Origin: an uncultured Lachnospiraceae bacterium
Lineage (GTDB): Bacteria; Bacillota; Clostridia; Lachnospirales; Lachnospiraceae
Reading direction: 5' to 3'
Length of the DNA: 64,000 nt
Assembly: GCA_910587155.1 (NCBI GenBank)
Contig: CAJULA010000013.1
Span: 27,731-91,730, forward strand
In this document: positions 16,933-25,612 of the stretch, one piece after another
Numbering within the stretch: position 1 is the first letter of the stretch
Layout: each line of letters opens with the position of its first letter
Position numbers and translations under genes: made by a program
The notes under the pieces: model-generated
What the model was told of the DNA's origin: nothing
The model's input: only the letters and a program-made list of their open reading frames with translations
Databases searched by the model: none

Positions 16933-18258
16933 TTACCATCCAACAGAAAACCATCCGCCCTCATAATTCCCCACATACGCTGTCCACTCGGAATACCGGG
17001 CCGAAAATTCTTTTTCCCAACCGTCAGAAAAATCACAACTGTCTATCAGATCACCTCCATGATATGTTTTGATGATAACACTCTTATCCTCCTGCGAGTT
17101 GTCCCGGATCAGTTCCAGTCTTTTTGTCTCCTCATACTGCCCGTCCATAAACTCATAAAGATAAACCAGATATCTGTCCTCCTTATCACTGCACCAGAAT
17201 TCAACGATTCTTTGCCGGTCCCATTCCAGAAAAGACACAAATTCAGGAAAAGAGTCCATAAAAGAAAAGCTTTTCGTCGCCCCGTTCCAGACAATCCCTA
17301 TATAATGCTCCCTCTTCCTGCCGGTTTTATGGTTTGTCCCAAGACGAAGCAGCAAATCTTTCCTGCCGTCAAAATTAATATCTTCTGCCATAAGCTCAAA
17401 ATCATATGGCAAATCGGCCCATTTATTCTGCTCATCCGCGATCGGGATTGACAGATATTGCAGGTCCTGCTCCTGCCGTTTCATTTCCTCCTGCGGATAT
17501 TCCTCAACTGACAGACTGATAAAAAAGCCATCCCTTTCCCCGTCTTTCTCCCATAATTTCCAAATCGCTTTCATGAGAGCTTCCAGAGGGCCGGTCCCTA
17601 CGTCCAGCCCGCGCAGGATGATCCTGAGTCCGCCGCACAAAGACTGATCCAGCACCTTACAATATTCCTTTATATCCGCCGCACTGCCGAGAGAGATTTG
17701 TATAATTGATTCTTCCGTTGCTGTATTCTTAACTTTCACATCTCTGATCACCGCCAGACTGTCAGCAGTGATGAAACTATCCTCTCCCTTTACAGCAAAC
17801 GCCCCTGTAATACAATGGCCGCAGCCATCCAGACTTCCATGAAACGGCATGTCTCCACTGCCCAGCATCATCCAGTCCGATGCCTCAATGTCTGCTGCCA
17901 GCTGATAAGACGCAAACCCGGCAGGAACGCCTCTGTCAATTGCTTCCCCGTTTCTCACCAGCCTGCAGACCTCTTCCAGCTCACTGGGATATCTGATCAG
18001 ATAGATACGTTCCAGGGAATTCCCCGCCTCGAGCATCTGCTCTTTCTTTTCCATCCTGCTTTTATAAAAGTCACGATAAAGCTGACATAGAAGCAGCTTC
18101 TCCCGGCTGTTTTGCAGCTCTCCCCGCAGCCTCCTCGCCTCTTTACAATAATCTATATCATATTGTCCCGGCCGTATATAAACAGGTGTCCTCTCATTTC
18201 CCCGATACAACAATACAAGCAAGGCGAGCACCAGCACTGCCTCCGCGTATTTTTTCAT
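16933..18258 (-). CDS. Exported protein of unknown function with FG-GAP-like segment
   Basis: This is a 441-residue protein I do not recognise. The start MKKYAEAVLVLALLVLLYRG has GAGGGG 9 bases upstream and encodes a signal anchor at residues about 4-20. A helical, charged stretch follows (residues about 40-85, with repeated KxxE patterns), then a beta-rich region with SDWMMLGSGDMPFHGSLDGC, which is similar to GLUG/pectate-lyase-like 'nothing but a shell' repeats. The C-terminal third contains MAEDINFDGRKDLLLRLG, an FG-GAP/calcium-type DxNxDGxxD motif typical of extracellular domains. It sits between the MotA-like gene and a small membrane protein on the same strand. Confidence 0.7.
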   Translation of the reverse strand: MKKYAEAVLVLALLVLLYRGNERTPVYIRPGQYDIDYCKEARRLRGELQNSREKLLLCQLYRDFYKSRMEKKEQMLEAGNSLERIYLIRYPSELEEVCRLVRNGEAIDRGVPAGFASYQLAADIEASDWMMLGSGDMPFHGSLDGCGHCITGAFAVKGEDSFITADSLAVIRDVKVKNTATEESIIQISLGSAADIKEYCKVLDQSLCGGLRIILRGLDVGTGPLEALMKAIWKLWEKDGERDGFFISLSVEEYPQEEMKRQEQDLQYLSIPIADEQNKWADLPYDFELMAEDINFDGRKDLLLRLGTNHKTGRKREHYIGIVWNGATKSFSFMDSFPEFVSFLEWDRQRIVEFWCSDKEDRYLVYLYEFMDGQYEETKRLELIRDNSQEDKSVIIKTYHGGDLIDSCDFSDGWEKEFSARYSEWTAYVGNYEGGWFSVGW

Positions 18259-18320
18259 CCCTCTTATCCCCTCATCCCGCAGGATCATCGCCTACGGCAG
18301 TCTCTTGTTCTCTATGAGCT

Positions 18321-18587
18321 TTACTCCCCTTTCCCCTTCTTGTGCCGGCTCCATACAAACAGTACTGCCAGCAGAATCAGCACAGCCAGTCCGCCCGCCG
18401 CAAATCCCAGATGATGCGTGGAAGGCAGCTTTCCTGCCAGAAAAACCGATGTCGGCCCATCGCTTCCGCCAATAATGGATACGGATACGGCAGCCTTATG
18501 CCCCCATCTGTGAAAATGTATCCCCAGCCCGCCTGCCAGAGCTGCCGCGCCGAGAACAAGCCAAACGATACCTGTACTTTTTTTCAT
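18321..18587 (-). CDS. 88-residue membrane protein with decarboxylase beta-subunit motif
   Basis: The start MKKSTGIVWLVLG has AAGGAGG 11 bases upstream. There is one helix at residues about 6-24 and another at about 60-78, ending in a basic tail WSRHKKGKG. Between them lies VSVSIIGGSDGPTSVFLAGK. In sodium-translocating decarboxylase beta subunits (OadB/GcdB) an almost identical GGADGPT segment is one of two conserved ion-site regions in a protein of about 370-430 residues. Here only that motif is kept, with two helices and a good ribosome binding site. It is therefore either a decayed fragment or an independent small protein. A longer reading frame upstream of this ATG is not protein-like. 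Confidence 0.7.
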   Translation of the reverse strand: MKKSTGIVWLVLGAAALAGGLGIHFHRWGHKAAVSVSIIGGSDGPTSVFLAGKLPSTHHLGFAAGGLAVLILLAVLFVWSRHKKGKGE

Positions 18588-18727
18588 AATAACAGTCCCT
18601 CCTTTGTCGGGATAAAGTTTACTACAAGTACGCCAAAAGTACAAGTAATGCCTGCCTGAAACAGGTAAAACATCACAAATATGACAGGTTACTATCAAAA
18701 ATTTGCATCTTGCCCGGCCGACTGCTT

Positions 18728-20566
18728 TCACCCTTCTCTGCTGCCAAGCAGTACCAGCGGCTCCCGGCTCAGATTTTTCCTGCTCTCTGCCAGTGCACAT
18801 CCCGCCGCCAGAACAAATGTCCCCAGCCCGCTCAGTGCACACACTTTCCAGTCGCCGGAGATTATGTAGCTTACTTCCGCCTGCTCTCCCGTCGTCAGCA
18901 TACCATTGCTGTATCTTCTGTCGAAGCGTTCCACCTTTGTAATCTGCTCCGCTGCTTGTGACATACCGAAATAACCGGCCACACTTCCCGCCAGAATCCC
19001 CAAAAGACTGAGCAGAAGAATACCCGAGAGAAGCGACCAGAGGCACTGTCTTTTACTCATCCCAAGGGAGCGTTCAATGGCTGTCCGCATTGTCTGTCTG
19101 GCAATAAAAAGGTGGCAAAAGAAAATCAGAATCCCCAGCACACTGACAATACCGGCACCAAGCAATACGAGCGCCATTTTTTCCATCTGTTTCAGCCCGT
19201 CCTCCAACTGCGAGTACCCTCTGTCATAAAACACAATTTCCAGCCCGTCCACACCCTGTTTTTCCCAAAGGGCAAGCCAGTCTTCCACACTGCCGTTGGG
19301 AATTTCAAAAGAGGTGGTATATCCCTGCATAGGGCCAAAGGAGGCAATGTGATCTGCCCTGCTCTTTTCTATGGATGAAGCGGGAATGATGACTTCATTA
19401 TCCGTCAGCCTGTAATTGCGGCTCTTATTGCTTCCGCCGGGCAACGTGTCATAAATGCCACAGATTTCCCAATAAGCATCTTCAAAGACAGCATACGCCT
19501 CACCAAAAGCTGTCAGTGTACCTTCCCGGCCCCGGCCTGCGGCGTCCGCATAATTTGCATAGCGCAGCTGCAGATGGAGCATATCTCCCACCTGCAGTTC
19601 ATTGCGCACGGCAAAACGCCTGGGAATCATGCATACCTTATTCCCCTCCGAATAATCCTCCTGCGTGAATCCGCGGCCCTGCGACGCATAAATTTCCTGA
19701 TCGTAAAAAGGCATGACCAGATCCGTATTGTCGGTGACCAACACCGGCAACGACCGGAGCCGCATTTGGTATTCCCGCACCAGTTCCAGCCAGGCTCTCC
19801 CTTTTTCCGTCTGATAAAAGCCCGGCGTCACCTCTTCCACATACCTTCCGGTAAGGCCCTCTGTAAGCGGCGGCATTTTTCTGCCATCTTCCATCGCCTG
19901 GGTGGTGGCAGGCCCCTCATAGGGAACATATTCAAACGGCCCGGTCCGGATCGGCCATCCATGAGGGAACTCATCAATAAGACACATAAGATAAGTGCGG
20001 TCCGCATACATCATCTTTGGCTCTGCATTGTAATGATCACAGTAAAAAATATACGGAGCGTTTTCCGGATAAAAGGTATACAGAATCTTCTCCACTTTCA
20101 TTTTGAGAGGGCCCGCCGGAATCCCATCCTCCACAGGCGAGGCTTCCACAATCATGATATTGGCAATGCCTTCATTTTCGTCCAACAGCAGATATTCCGG
20201 CACATAAGCGGAATACCAGGCCCGCTGTTCCGGCCCGCTTATATATCCCGCGCCTTCAAACTCCAATACGGAAAGCGGGATGAGCTTCCCATACTCCCTG
20301 CGGTGTTGCGTATGATATGTCCCCGTCTCCGCATTCCATATCCTCTCATCGACCATACACTGTGGTTTCTGTTCCACAGTACCGATGGTCTGAAAGATAC
20401 TTTCAAAATATGCCCTGTTCTCCCCACACAATTTCCAGAGGCCCCCGCCTGCAGCCAACAGCGCCGAAGCCATGATAAGCAGCAGAAAAAAGAAAAAAGT
20501 GCGAAGCGGTGTACGGCGCAGCCTGCGCAGACTGTTTTGTAATATCGTAATATTCTGACGTTTCAT
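18728..20566 (-). CDS. FtsX-type ABC transporter permease
   Basis: This is a 612-residue permease. ATG 20566 with AAAGGG 6 bases upstream is preferred over a GTG eight codons earlier. TM1 is at about 20-40 (FFFFLLLIMASALLAAGG), then a large extracytoplasmic domain of about 400 residues, then three C-terminal helices including VLLGAGIVSVLGILIFFCHL and ILLLSLLGILAGSVAGYF. The RTAIERSLGMSKRQC stretch between helices is the coupling segment typical of FtsX/MacB permeases. It forms a transporter with the ATPase and a second permease immediately upstream. The large external domain suggests MacB-like or peptide-sensing transport rather than import. It is the last gene of a sigma-factor-led operon. 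Confidence 0.9.
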   Translation of the reverse strand: MKRQNITILQNSLRRLRRTPLRTFFFFLLLIMASALLAAGGGLWKLCGENRAYFESIFQTIGTVEQKPQCMVDERIWNAETGTYHTQHRREYGKLIPLSVLEFEGAGYISGPEQRAWYSAYVPEYLLLDENEGIANIMIVEASPVEDGIPAGPLKMKVEKILYTFYPENAPYIFYCDHYNAEPKMMYADRTYLMCLIDEFPHGWPIRTGPFEYVPYEGPATTQAMEDGRKMPPLTEGLTGRYVEEVTPGFYQTEKGRAWLELVREYQMRLRSLPVLVTDNTDLVMPFYDQEIYASQGRGFTQEDYSEGNKVCMIPRRFAVRNELQVGDMLHLQLRYANYADAAGRGREGTLTAFGEAYAVFEDAYWEICGIYDTLPGGSNKSRNYRLTDNEVIIPASSIEKSRADHIASFGPMQGYTTSFEIPNGSVEDWLALWEKQGVDGLEIVFYDRGYSQLEDGLKQMEKMALVLLGAGIVSVLGILIFFCHLFIARQTMRTAIERSLGMSKRQCLWSLLSGILLLSLLGILAGSVAGYFGMSQAAEQITKVERFDRRYSNGMLTTGEQAEVSYIISGDWKVCALSGLGTFVLAAGCALAESRKNLSREPLVLLGSREG

Positions 20567-20614
20567 CTTATCCCTTTCATGCTGTGACACATCTATGGCA
20601 TTGTGCTCACACTG

Positions 20615-21286
20615 TTACCAATTCGTTTCCAGATATCCGTCGTGCATACGGTAAATCCGATCCGCTTCCCCGGCCACCGCCGGGTTATGTGTAATGACGA
20701 TAACGGTAAGTCCGTCCTGACGGGCACACTGCTTCAGTATATCCACGATATGCCTCTCATTCCCGCTGTCCAGATTGCCGGTCGGTTCATCCGCCAGAAG
20801 AATCTTCCCGCCTGCAGCCAGCCCACGGGCAATTGCCACACGTTGTTGTTCTCCGCCGCTCATCATTTCAGGAAACTGACAGAAGGTTTTTTCCGGCAGC
20901 CCGACCCGCAAAATCAGTTCTTTGGCACGACTGCAGGCCGTTTTGGTTGACATACCCTGCAGCTGCATGGGAACCATCACATTTTCCAGTGCGGTCAACA
21001 ATGGAAACAGGTGAAATGCCTGATAAATTACCGATACCATATCCCGGCGGTACAGATCGCGGTCCTTTTGGCGCAGACTTTTCCCTTCTATGTAAATATC
21101 CCCTGACACAGGCACATCCAGCCCCGCCAGCAGGGAAAGAAAGGTACTCTTCCCGCTTCCTGACTCCCCCACCACAGCATACATCCGGGCCGCATCAAAG
21201 GCGCAGCTCACCCCTTTTAACGCCTCTATTGTCTGATATTTCGTCCGATAGCTGTAACTTACATTCTCTACTCGTATTCTTTCCAT
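20615..21286 (-). CDS. ABC transporter ATP-binding protein (LolD/MacB type)
   Basis: This is a 223-residue nucleotide-binding subunit. It has Walker A VGESGSGKST, the Q-loop in IYQAFHLFPLL, signature MSGGEQQRVAIARGLA, Walker B ILLADEPTGNLDS and the H-loop VITHNP. The family is the LolD/FtsE/MacB type that partners FtsX-fold permeases. Its neighbours are FtsX-type permeases on both sides, separated by 21 and 48 bases. It supplies ATP energy to the two-permease complex. Confidence 0.95.
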   Translation of the reverse strand: MERIRVENVSYSYRTKYQTIEALKGVSCAFDAARMYAVVGESGSGKSTFLSLLAGLDVPVSGDIYIEGKSLRQKDRDLYRRDMVSVIYQAFHLFPLLTALENVMVPMQLQGMSTKTACSRAKELILRVGLPEKTFCQFPEMMSGGEQQRVAIARGLAAGGKILLADEPTGNLDSGNERHIVDILKQCARQDGLTVIVITHNPAVAGEADRIYRMHDGYLETNW

Positions 21287-21307
21287 TTTAAGTCCCTCTC
21301 CTGTGCC

Positions 21308-22561
21308 TTAATCGCCTTTGCCCAAAACCGCCATAACACTGAGAGAGCCAAAGGAACCAAGCGCTGCCGCGCAGCCAAGTAAAAAAGCGCCCAGGAAAAT
21401 TCCGTCCGCCATAAGCAGAACCGGAAAACGGGGCTGCCAAAGCAGTACTGCCGCCAGAGTGCCCACCAGACAGGCAGCCGTCTCGATCACACAGTTTTCA
21501 GCCAGCAGGATAAGGAAGCAGTGTCTCCAGCTCATTCCCAGAGAACGCATGATGGCATATTCCGTTCTTCTGTCCTGAATCAACAGATAGCTGCACAAAT
21601 ATCCCGCAAATACAAGCATGCACAAGACAAAGGGCAACATGCCCTTCAGAATTGCCAGACTTTCCCGCAGATTTTCCGCCGCCCGGATAAAAGCATCATC
21701 CCGCAGTGTCACCGCATTGCCGTCAAATCTGGGCTCCGCGTTTTTGCTCACAGGCAAAAGACGCAGGTCGTGCAGTTCGTCTTTACATGCATTCAGCGCA
21801 AACGGGTCCCTCACCGTAAAAGAAATGGAATCCGCCGTAAAAGGGATCTCCCGTTCGTGAAACAGTTTCCTGGCACTCTCAAACGGCAGAATCAGATGGG
21901 GACACCCCACTGTACCAGTGTATTCCTGTATCTCCATCACACCTACAATACGGCAATTCCCGCTGCCGAGCGGCTTAATCAATACTTCATTGCTCTCGGC
22001 ATCAGCGTAATGATAATAAAAATAGGTAAGGAATATCGTATCTCCCAAAGCCAGATTGTTTTGCTCCATCGTGCTGCGGTCAATCATGCAGACCGCTTCC
22101 TCCGTCTCCAGAATCCGTTCATCCACGCCGTCCAGAAAACGGATCTCTTCCCTTTGCAGTCCCGGCACTCCCGCCAGATTGTTGGTTGCCACGATAAAAA
22201 AATTCAGATTGCCTTCCCATTCTTCCAGTGTAAACACTCCCAGGCCCGCCCGCAGGAGTACCGTAAAAACCACATTGGTAATCTCCTTTGCATCCTGTAT
22301 CCCCTGCACAGTCCTTTCCGGAATCTTCAGGTTGGCATCCAGCGAGCCGTTTAAATTGCTGATTTTTCCTGTTATCGGCATTGCCCCGGGCAATGCCGAT
22401 AACTGAGAGACAGTGCTTTCCAGATTCTTTGCATACACAGACAGAAGAAAAACTGTCAGAAGACCTACGGCACCTGCCAGAAGACTCTTATGCCAGTGCC
22501 GCACGATCCCCCGGCCTATCAGCACTGCTGAAAATTTACCATAACTTCTGAAGCTGCGCAT
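21308..22561 (-). CDS. FtsX-type ABC transporter permease
   Basis: This is a 417-residue permease with TM1 at about 25-45 (LLAGAVGLLTVFLLSVYA), an external domain of about 240 residues, and C-terminal helices ILKGMLPFVLCMLVFAGYL, LLAENCVIETAACLVGTLAAVLL and GIFLGAFLLGCAAALGSFG. RRTEYAIMRSLGMSWRHC is the FtsX-family coupling motif. Its start overlaps the probable anti-sigma gene by 26 bases, so translation is probably coupled. It pairs with the downstream larger permease. Confidence 0.9.
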   Translation of the reverse strand: MRSFRSYGKFSAVLIGRGIVRHWHKSLLAGAVGLLTVFLLSVYAKNLESTVSQLSALPGAMPITGKISNLNGSLDANLKIPERTVQGIQDAKEITNVVFTVLLRAGLGVFTLEEWEGNLNFFIVATNNLAGVPGLQREEIRFLDGVDERILETEEAVCMIDRSTMEQNNLALGDTIFLTYFYYHYADAESNEVLIKPLGSGNCRIVGVMEIQEYTGTVGCPHLILPFESARKLFHEREIPFTADSISFTVRDPFALNACKDELHDLRLLPVSKNAEPRFDGNAVTLRDDAFIRAAENLRESLAILKGMLPFVLCMLVFAGYLCSYLLIQDRRTEYAIMRSLGMSWRHCFLILLAENCVIETAACLVGTLAAVLLWQPRFPVLLMADGIFLGAFLLGCAAALGSFGSLSVMAVLGKGD

Positions 22562-23120
22562 AGCAGTCCTCTCCTTCCCGGAATAAGATCAGTTCCAGCA
22601 TTTCCACCCGATTTCCCGCGTGATCCACAATCCGCAGGCGCATGCTACAGCGATGGACTGACGTCTCCTGCTCCGCATAGACCCACCAATATATCTTTCC
22701 CTCCTGGATCCGAATAAAATCAGGTCCCATAATCACCCCTTCCTGCTCAAACAGATATCGCTCAGGCAATTCCAACTGAAAGACGCAGGCTGCTTCCACC
22801 GCTTTATCCTGTATGCCGGCTTTTTCCGGTTCCATTTTCAGAAGCTTCTGCCGTTGCCCCGGTTCCAGCTTTGTCCATTTGCCTGTGTCCGCAGCCGCAT
22901 AAACAATAGCCGTGCCACCTTCCGCCCGCTTCCCTGCAGACAGATAACATACGGACAGGCAAAGCAGACAAAGCACTGCTGCCATCCTCATCAACCGACG
23001 TTTTTGGCACACTTTTCTTCGTCTCCATGCACATTGTTTCAGAATGCGCGCCCTGTCAGCTTCCGATAAGGTAATATGTGCCGCTGCTTGTGCCAGCCTC
23101 TCTTCCCACTGTTCAGACAT
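22536..23120 (-). CDS. Probable anti-sigma factor, single-pass membrane protein
   Basis: This is a 194-residue protein whose start overlaps the sigma-factor stop by 8 bases. Residues 1-45 are cytoplasmic and helical (EERLAQAAAHITLSEADRAR), consistent with an anti-sigma domain. One membrane helix lies at about 44-60 (AAVLCLLCLSVCYLSA). The outer domain (about 65-194) is beta-rich with WVYAEQETSVHRCSMRLRI. There is no ZAS HxxxCxxC motif, so the assignment rests on gene order and topology. It probably holds the co-encoded sigma factor at the membrane until an envelope signal releases it. Confidence 0.7.
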   Translation of the reverse strand: MSEQWEERLAQAAAHITLSEADRARILKQCAWRRRKVCQKRRLMRMAAVLCLLCLSVCYLSAGKRAEGGTAIVYAAADTGKWTKLEPGQRQKLLKMEPEKAGIQDKAVEAACVFQLELPERYLFEQEGVIMGPDFIRIQEGKIYWWVYAEQETSVHRCSMRLRIVDHAGNRVEMLELILFREGEDCYAQLQKLW

Positions 23121-23598
23121 CTCTCCCGCCTCCCATCATTTCATATAACTGACGCCGGCCCCGTTCCAGGCGTTTGCGCACGGCTGCCTCCGTGATCCGC
23201 AGCAGACGGGCAATTTCCCCGCACCGATAGCCTTCCACATAGTAGAGCAGCAACACCTCCCGGTATTTGCAGGGCAATTCCAGCAGAGATTCCATAACCT
23301 GACGCTCCTGGCGCTCCTCATAACAGCGGGAAAGCTCTTCCATGGATATGCCGGGATGATTCCTGTAAAACCGCAGTTTGTTTTTACAGAGATTGATCGT
23401 GACCCGAAGCAGCCATGCCTTACGGTGCTCCTCTTCCGCAAACTCCCTTCTGTGCTCCATATACCGGATCAGCACATCCTGCACTGCATCTTCTGCATCA
23501 TATTTATTTTTCATCAATACAAACGCGGCGCGGTAAAGCATATCGCCATATGTGGCAAATACCGCCTCCACATCTTTTCTTCTGCCGTGCAGAATCAT
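23113..23598 (-). CDS. ECF-type RNA polymerase sigma factor
   Basis: This is a 161-residue sigma-70 family group IV protein. Region 2 has DMLYRAAFVLMKNKYDAEDA and VQDVLIRYMEH. Region 4 has LELPCKYREVLLLYYVEGYR followed by CGEIARLLRITEAAVRKRLE. The ATG at 23598 is preferred; a GTG one codon earlier is also possible. AAAGG lies 5 bases upstream. It heads an operon with a membrane anti-sigma candidate and an FtsX-type ABC transporter, so it likely controls that transporter and itself. No target promoter consensus could be derived from one operon. Confidence 0.93.
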   Translation of the reverse strand: MILHGRRKDVEAVFATYGDMLYRAAFVLMKNKYDAEDAVQDVLIRYMEHRREFAEEEHRKAWLLRVTINLCKNKLRFYRNHPGISMEELSRCYEERQERQVMESLLELPCKYREVLLLYYVEGYRCGEIARLLRITEAAVRKRLERGRRQLYEMMGGGRDV

Positions 23599-23672
23599 CA
23601 CCGCCTTTATCTATAACACACCCGGGGACCTGAGATTGTGACAAGGGAAAAAATTATTTTTATCATACATAA

Positions 23673-23712
23673 AAAAGCACATCTGTCCCTGCATGGAAAC
23701 AAATGTGCTTTT
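23673..23712 (-). terminator. Rho-independent terminator of clpX
   Basis: On the minus strand, arms AAAAGCACAT (23712-23703) and ATGTGCTTTT (23682-23673) are extended by three further pairs, followed by more T residues. It sits 23 bases after the clpX stop codon. Confidence 0.8.
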
Positions 23713-23734
23713 ATCTTTTTCGGCTCTGACGGAT

Positions 23735-25318
23735 TTATTTTGCCTGCGTATCTGCCCGGGGCAGTTCATCCAGTTCAGAAAGCGTATATCCGTTCTTACG
23801 GATATCTATGACAGGCCCGCCCACGCCTTCTATATATTCTCTGGTGATGGTCACTCTGCCGATATTATCATCTTTGGGTATCTCATACATGATATCCAGC
23901 ATAAATTCCTCAATGATCGCCCGCAGCGCTCTGGCTCCGGTATCCTTCTTCAGCGCCTTGTCCGCAATGGCTTCCAGTGCGCCGTCATCAAATTCCAGCT
24001 TCACTTCATCCAGCGCCAACAGCTTCTGATACTGCTTGAGAATCGCGTTTTTAGGCTCTTTTAAGATCTTCACCATCATCTCTTTTGTCAGCCCTTCCAA
24101 TGTATACAAAATGGGAAGCCTGCCAAGGAATTCCGGGATCATGCCAAATTTGCGCAGATCTTCTATCGTAACCTTTTTTAAAATATTTTTATCTTTATCA
24201 TATTTGTCCTTCAGTTCCGCATTGTAGCCGATCGAGGTCTGTTTGTTCAGACGCTGCTTGATGATCTCCTCCAGATCGGGAAACGCCCCGCCGCATATAA
24301 AGAGGATGTTTCTGGTATTGACCGTTGCTAACGGAACCATGGCATTCTTGCTGTTGGCGCCTACAGGCACCTCCACATCCGCCCCTTCCAGCAGACGCAG
24401 CATTCCCTGCTGTACTGATTCTCCGCTTACATCACGCGAAGTGGTATTTTTCTTTTTGGCGATCTTGTCAATCTCGTCAATAAAGATGATACCCTTTTCG
24501 GCCCGCTCCACATCATTCTCCGCGGCCGCCAGCAGTTTGGAAACCACGCTTTCGATGTCATCCCCGATATAGCCTGCCTCCGTCAGGGAAGTGGCATCTG
24601 CGATGGCAAGCGGTACATCCAACAGTCTGGCCAGTGTGCGGACAAGATAAGTCTTGCCGCATCCCGTAGGCCCGATCATCAGCATATTGGACTTCTCGAT
24701 CTCGATCTCATCCATTGTATCCGTTGCCACACGCTTATAATGGTTGTAGACAGCCACAGAGATCACCTTTTTGGCATGCTCCTGGCCCACGATATAATCG
24801 TCAAGCTGCGCTTTGATCTTATGCGGCGCCGGGATGTTCCTGATATCAAGAGTGGGCTGTGCCTTCTTTTTCTCTTTGCGCTTGCGGATCTTCTGTTTAT
24901 TGGGGATACCGCCGTCCCCCTGCAGATCGGCAATATTCACAAAGCTGATACTGGGAAAGCCTTTTCCGTTTTTGTTGAGCTTATCAAGAGGTATATTGTT
25001 CAGCATCCCCTGATAATCAAACTGGCTGACCGTATCCATTGTCTTATGCATACAGTCATTGCATACGGAAATATGATTGGGCAGTTTAAACATCTTGCCG
25101 GTCTTGCTCTCCGGGCGCCTGCAGATAAAACATACATCCTCAAATTCGCTCTCTTTTGTACCTTCCTTATCGCTGCTGCTGCCGCCTGCCGTCTCTTCCT
25201 TCCCGTCATCCTGCTCCCGGCCATCTCCTGATGAATCTCTCTGGATGTCCTCTCTGTCATCCCGGGACTCATCCGGCCATTCTTTTTCTATCTCATCATT
25301 ATCATAGTAATCCGACAT
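23735..25318 (-). CDS. clpX: ClpX-like AAA+ unfoldase with long acidic N-terminus
   Basis: This is a 527-residue protein against about 420 for usual ClpX. Residues 1-60 are an extra low-complexity acidic stretch (repeated D/E with SRDDREDIQRD). A zinc-binding domain follows with CFIC and CNDC pairs at about residues 63-95. Then come a basic linker (about 140-155), the AAA+ core with Walker A GPTGCGKT, pore loop GYIGDD, Walker B IIFIDEID, and sensor region PEFLGRLP. The ClpP-docking tripeptide reads IGY (in TSIGYNAEL) where the consensus is IGF. clpP and tig are not adjacent. A paralogue of the canonical ClpX is therefore likely. Divergent htrA suggests a shared protein-quality theme. Confidence 0.88.
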   Translation of the reverse strand: MSDYYDNDEIEKEWPDESRDDREDIQRDSSGDGREQDDGKEETAGGSSSDKEGTKESEFEDVCFICRRPESKTGKMFKLPNHISVCNDCMHKTMDTVSQFDYQGMLNNIPLDKLNKNGKGFPSISFVNIADLQGDGGIPNKQKIRKRKEKKKAQPTLDIRNIPAPHKIKAQLDDYIVGQEHAKKVISVAVYNHYKRVATDTMDEIEIEKSNMLMIGPTGCGKTYLVRTLARLLDVPLAIADATSLTEAGYIGDDIESVVSKLLAAAENDVERAEKGIIFIDEIDKIAKKKNTTSRDVSGESVQQGMLRLLEGADVEVPVGANSKNAMVPLATVNTRNILFICGGAFPDLEEIIKQRLNKQTSIGYNAELKDKYDKDKNILKKVTIEDLRKFGMIPEFLGRLPILYTLEGLTKEMMVKILKEPKNAILKQYQKLLALDEVKLEFDDGALEAIADKALKKDTGARALRAIIEEFMLDIMYEIPKDDNIGRVTITREYIEGVGGPVIDIRKNGYTLSELDELPRADTQAK

Positions 25319-25394
25319 GTATTTTCTCCTTTTCTCTTACTCCGCAGCTCTTTCTACCATCTCCCCTGTCGTGGCATCGAGCACAATATACTTT

Positions 25395-25423
25395 ATTATA
25401 TAACATCGTCTGTTTTCCGACAA
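25395..25423 (-). promoter_or_regulatory. Probable promoter of clpX-like gene
   Basis: Minus strand: TTGTCG (25423-25418), a 17-base spacer, TATAAT (25400-25395), about 75 bases before the ATG. The rest of the 294-base gap to htrA (25424-25612) is AT-rich; a TATACT at about 25528 could be the htrA -10 element, with no clear -35. Confidence 0.6.
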
Positions 25424-25612
25424 GTTAACATTTTCTAAAAACCCTGCCAATCAATGGATATTAAAACAATACCACATTTTAATAAAATCTGCACAGTTTT
25501 ATCACATTTTGGACACAAATCCCTACTATACTGAGTACAGATAAGCAAAAACAAAAACTTTTTCCCTGCCAGAAAGGGAACTGAACAAAGAGAAAGAAAA
25601 GAGGTTTTGATT

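Noticed and set aside
25337..25388. Tiny peptide frame before the clpX-like gene ending in LDATTGEMVERAAE
   Set aside because: Protein-like string but no ATG, and it begins on top of the -10 element; probably chance.
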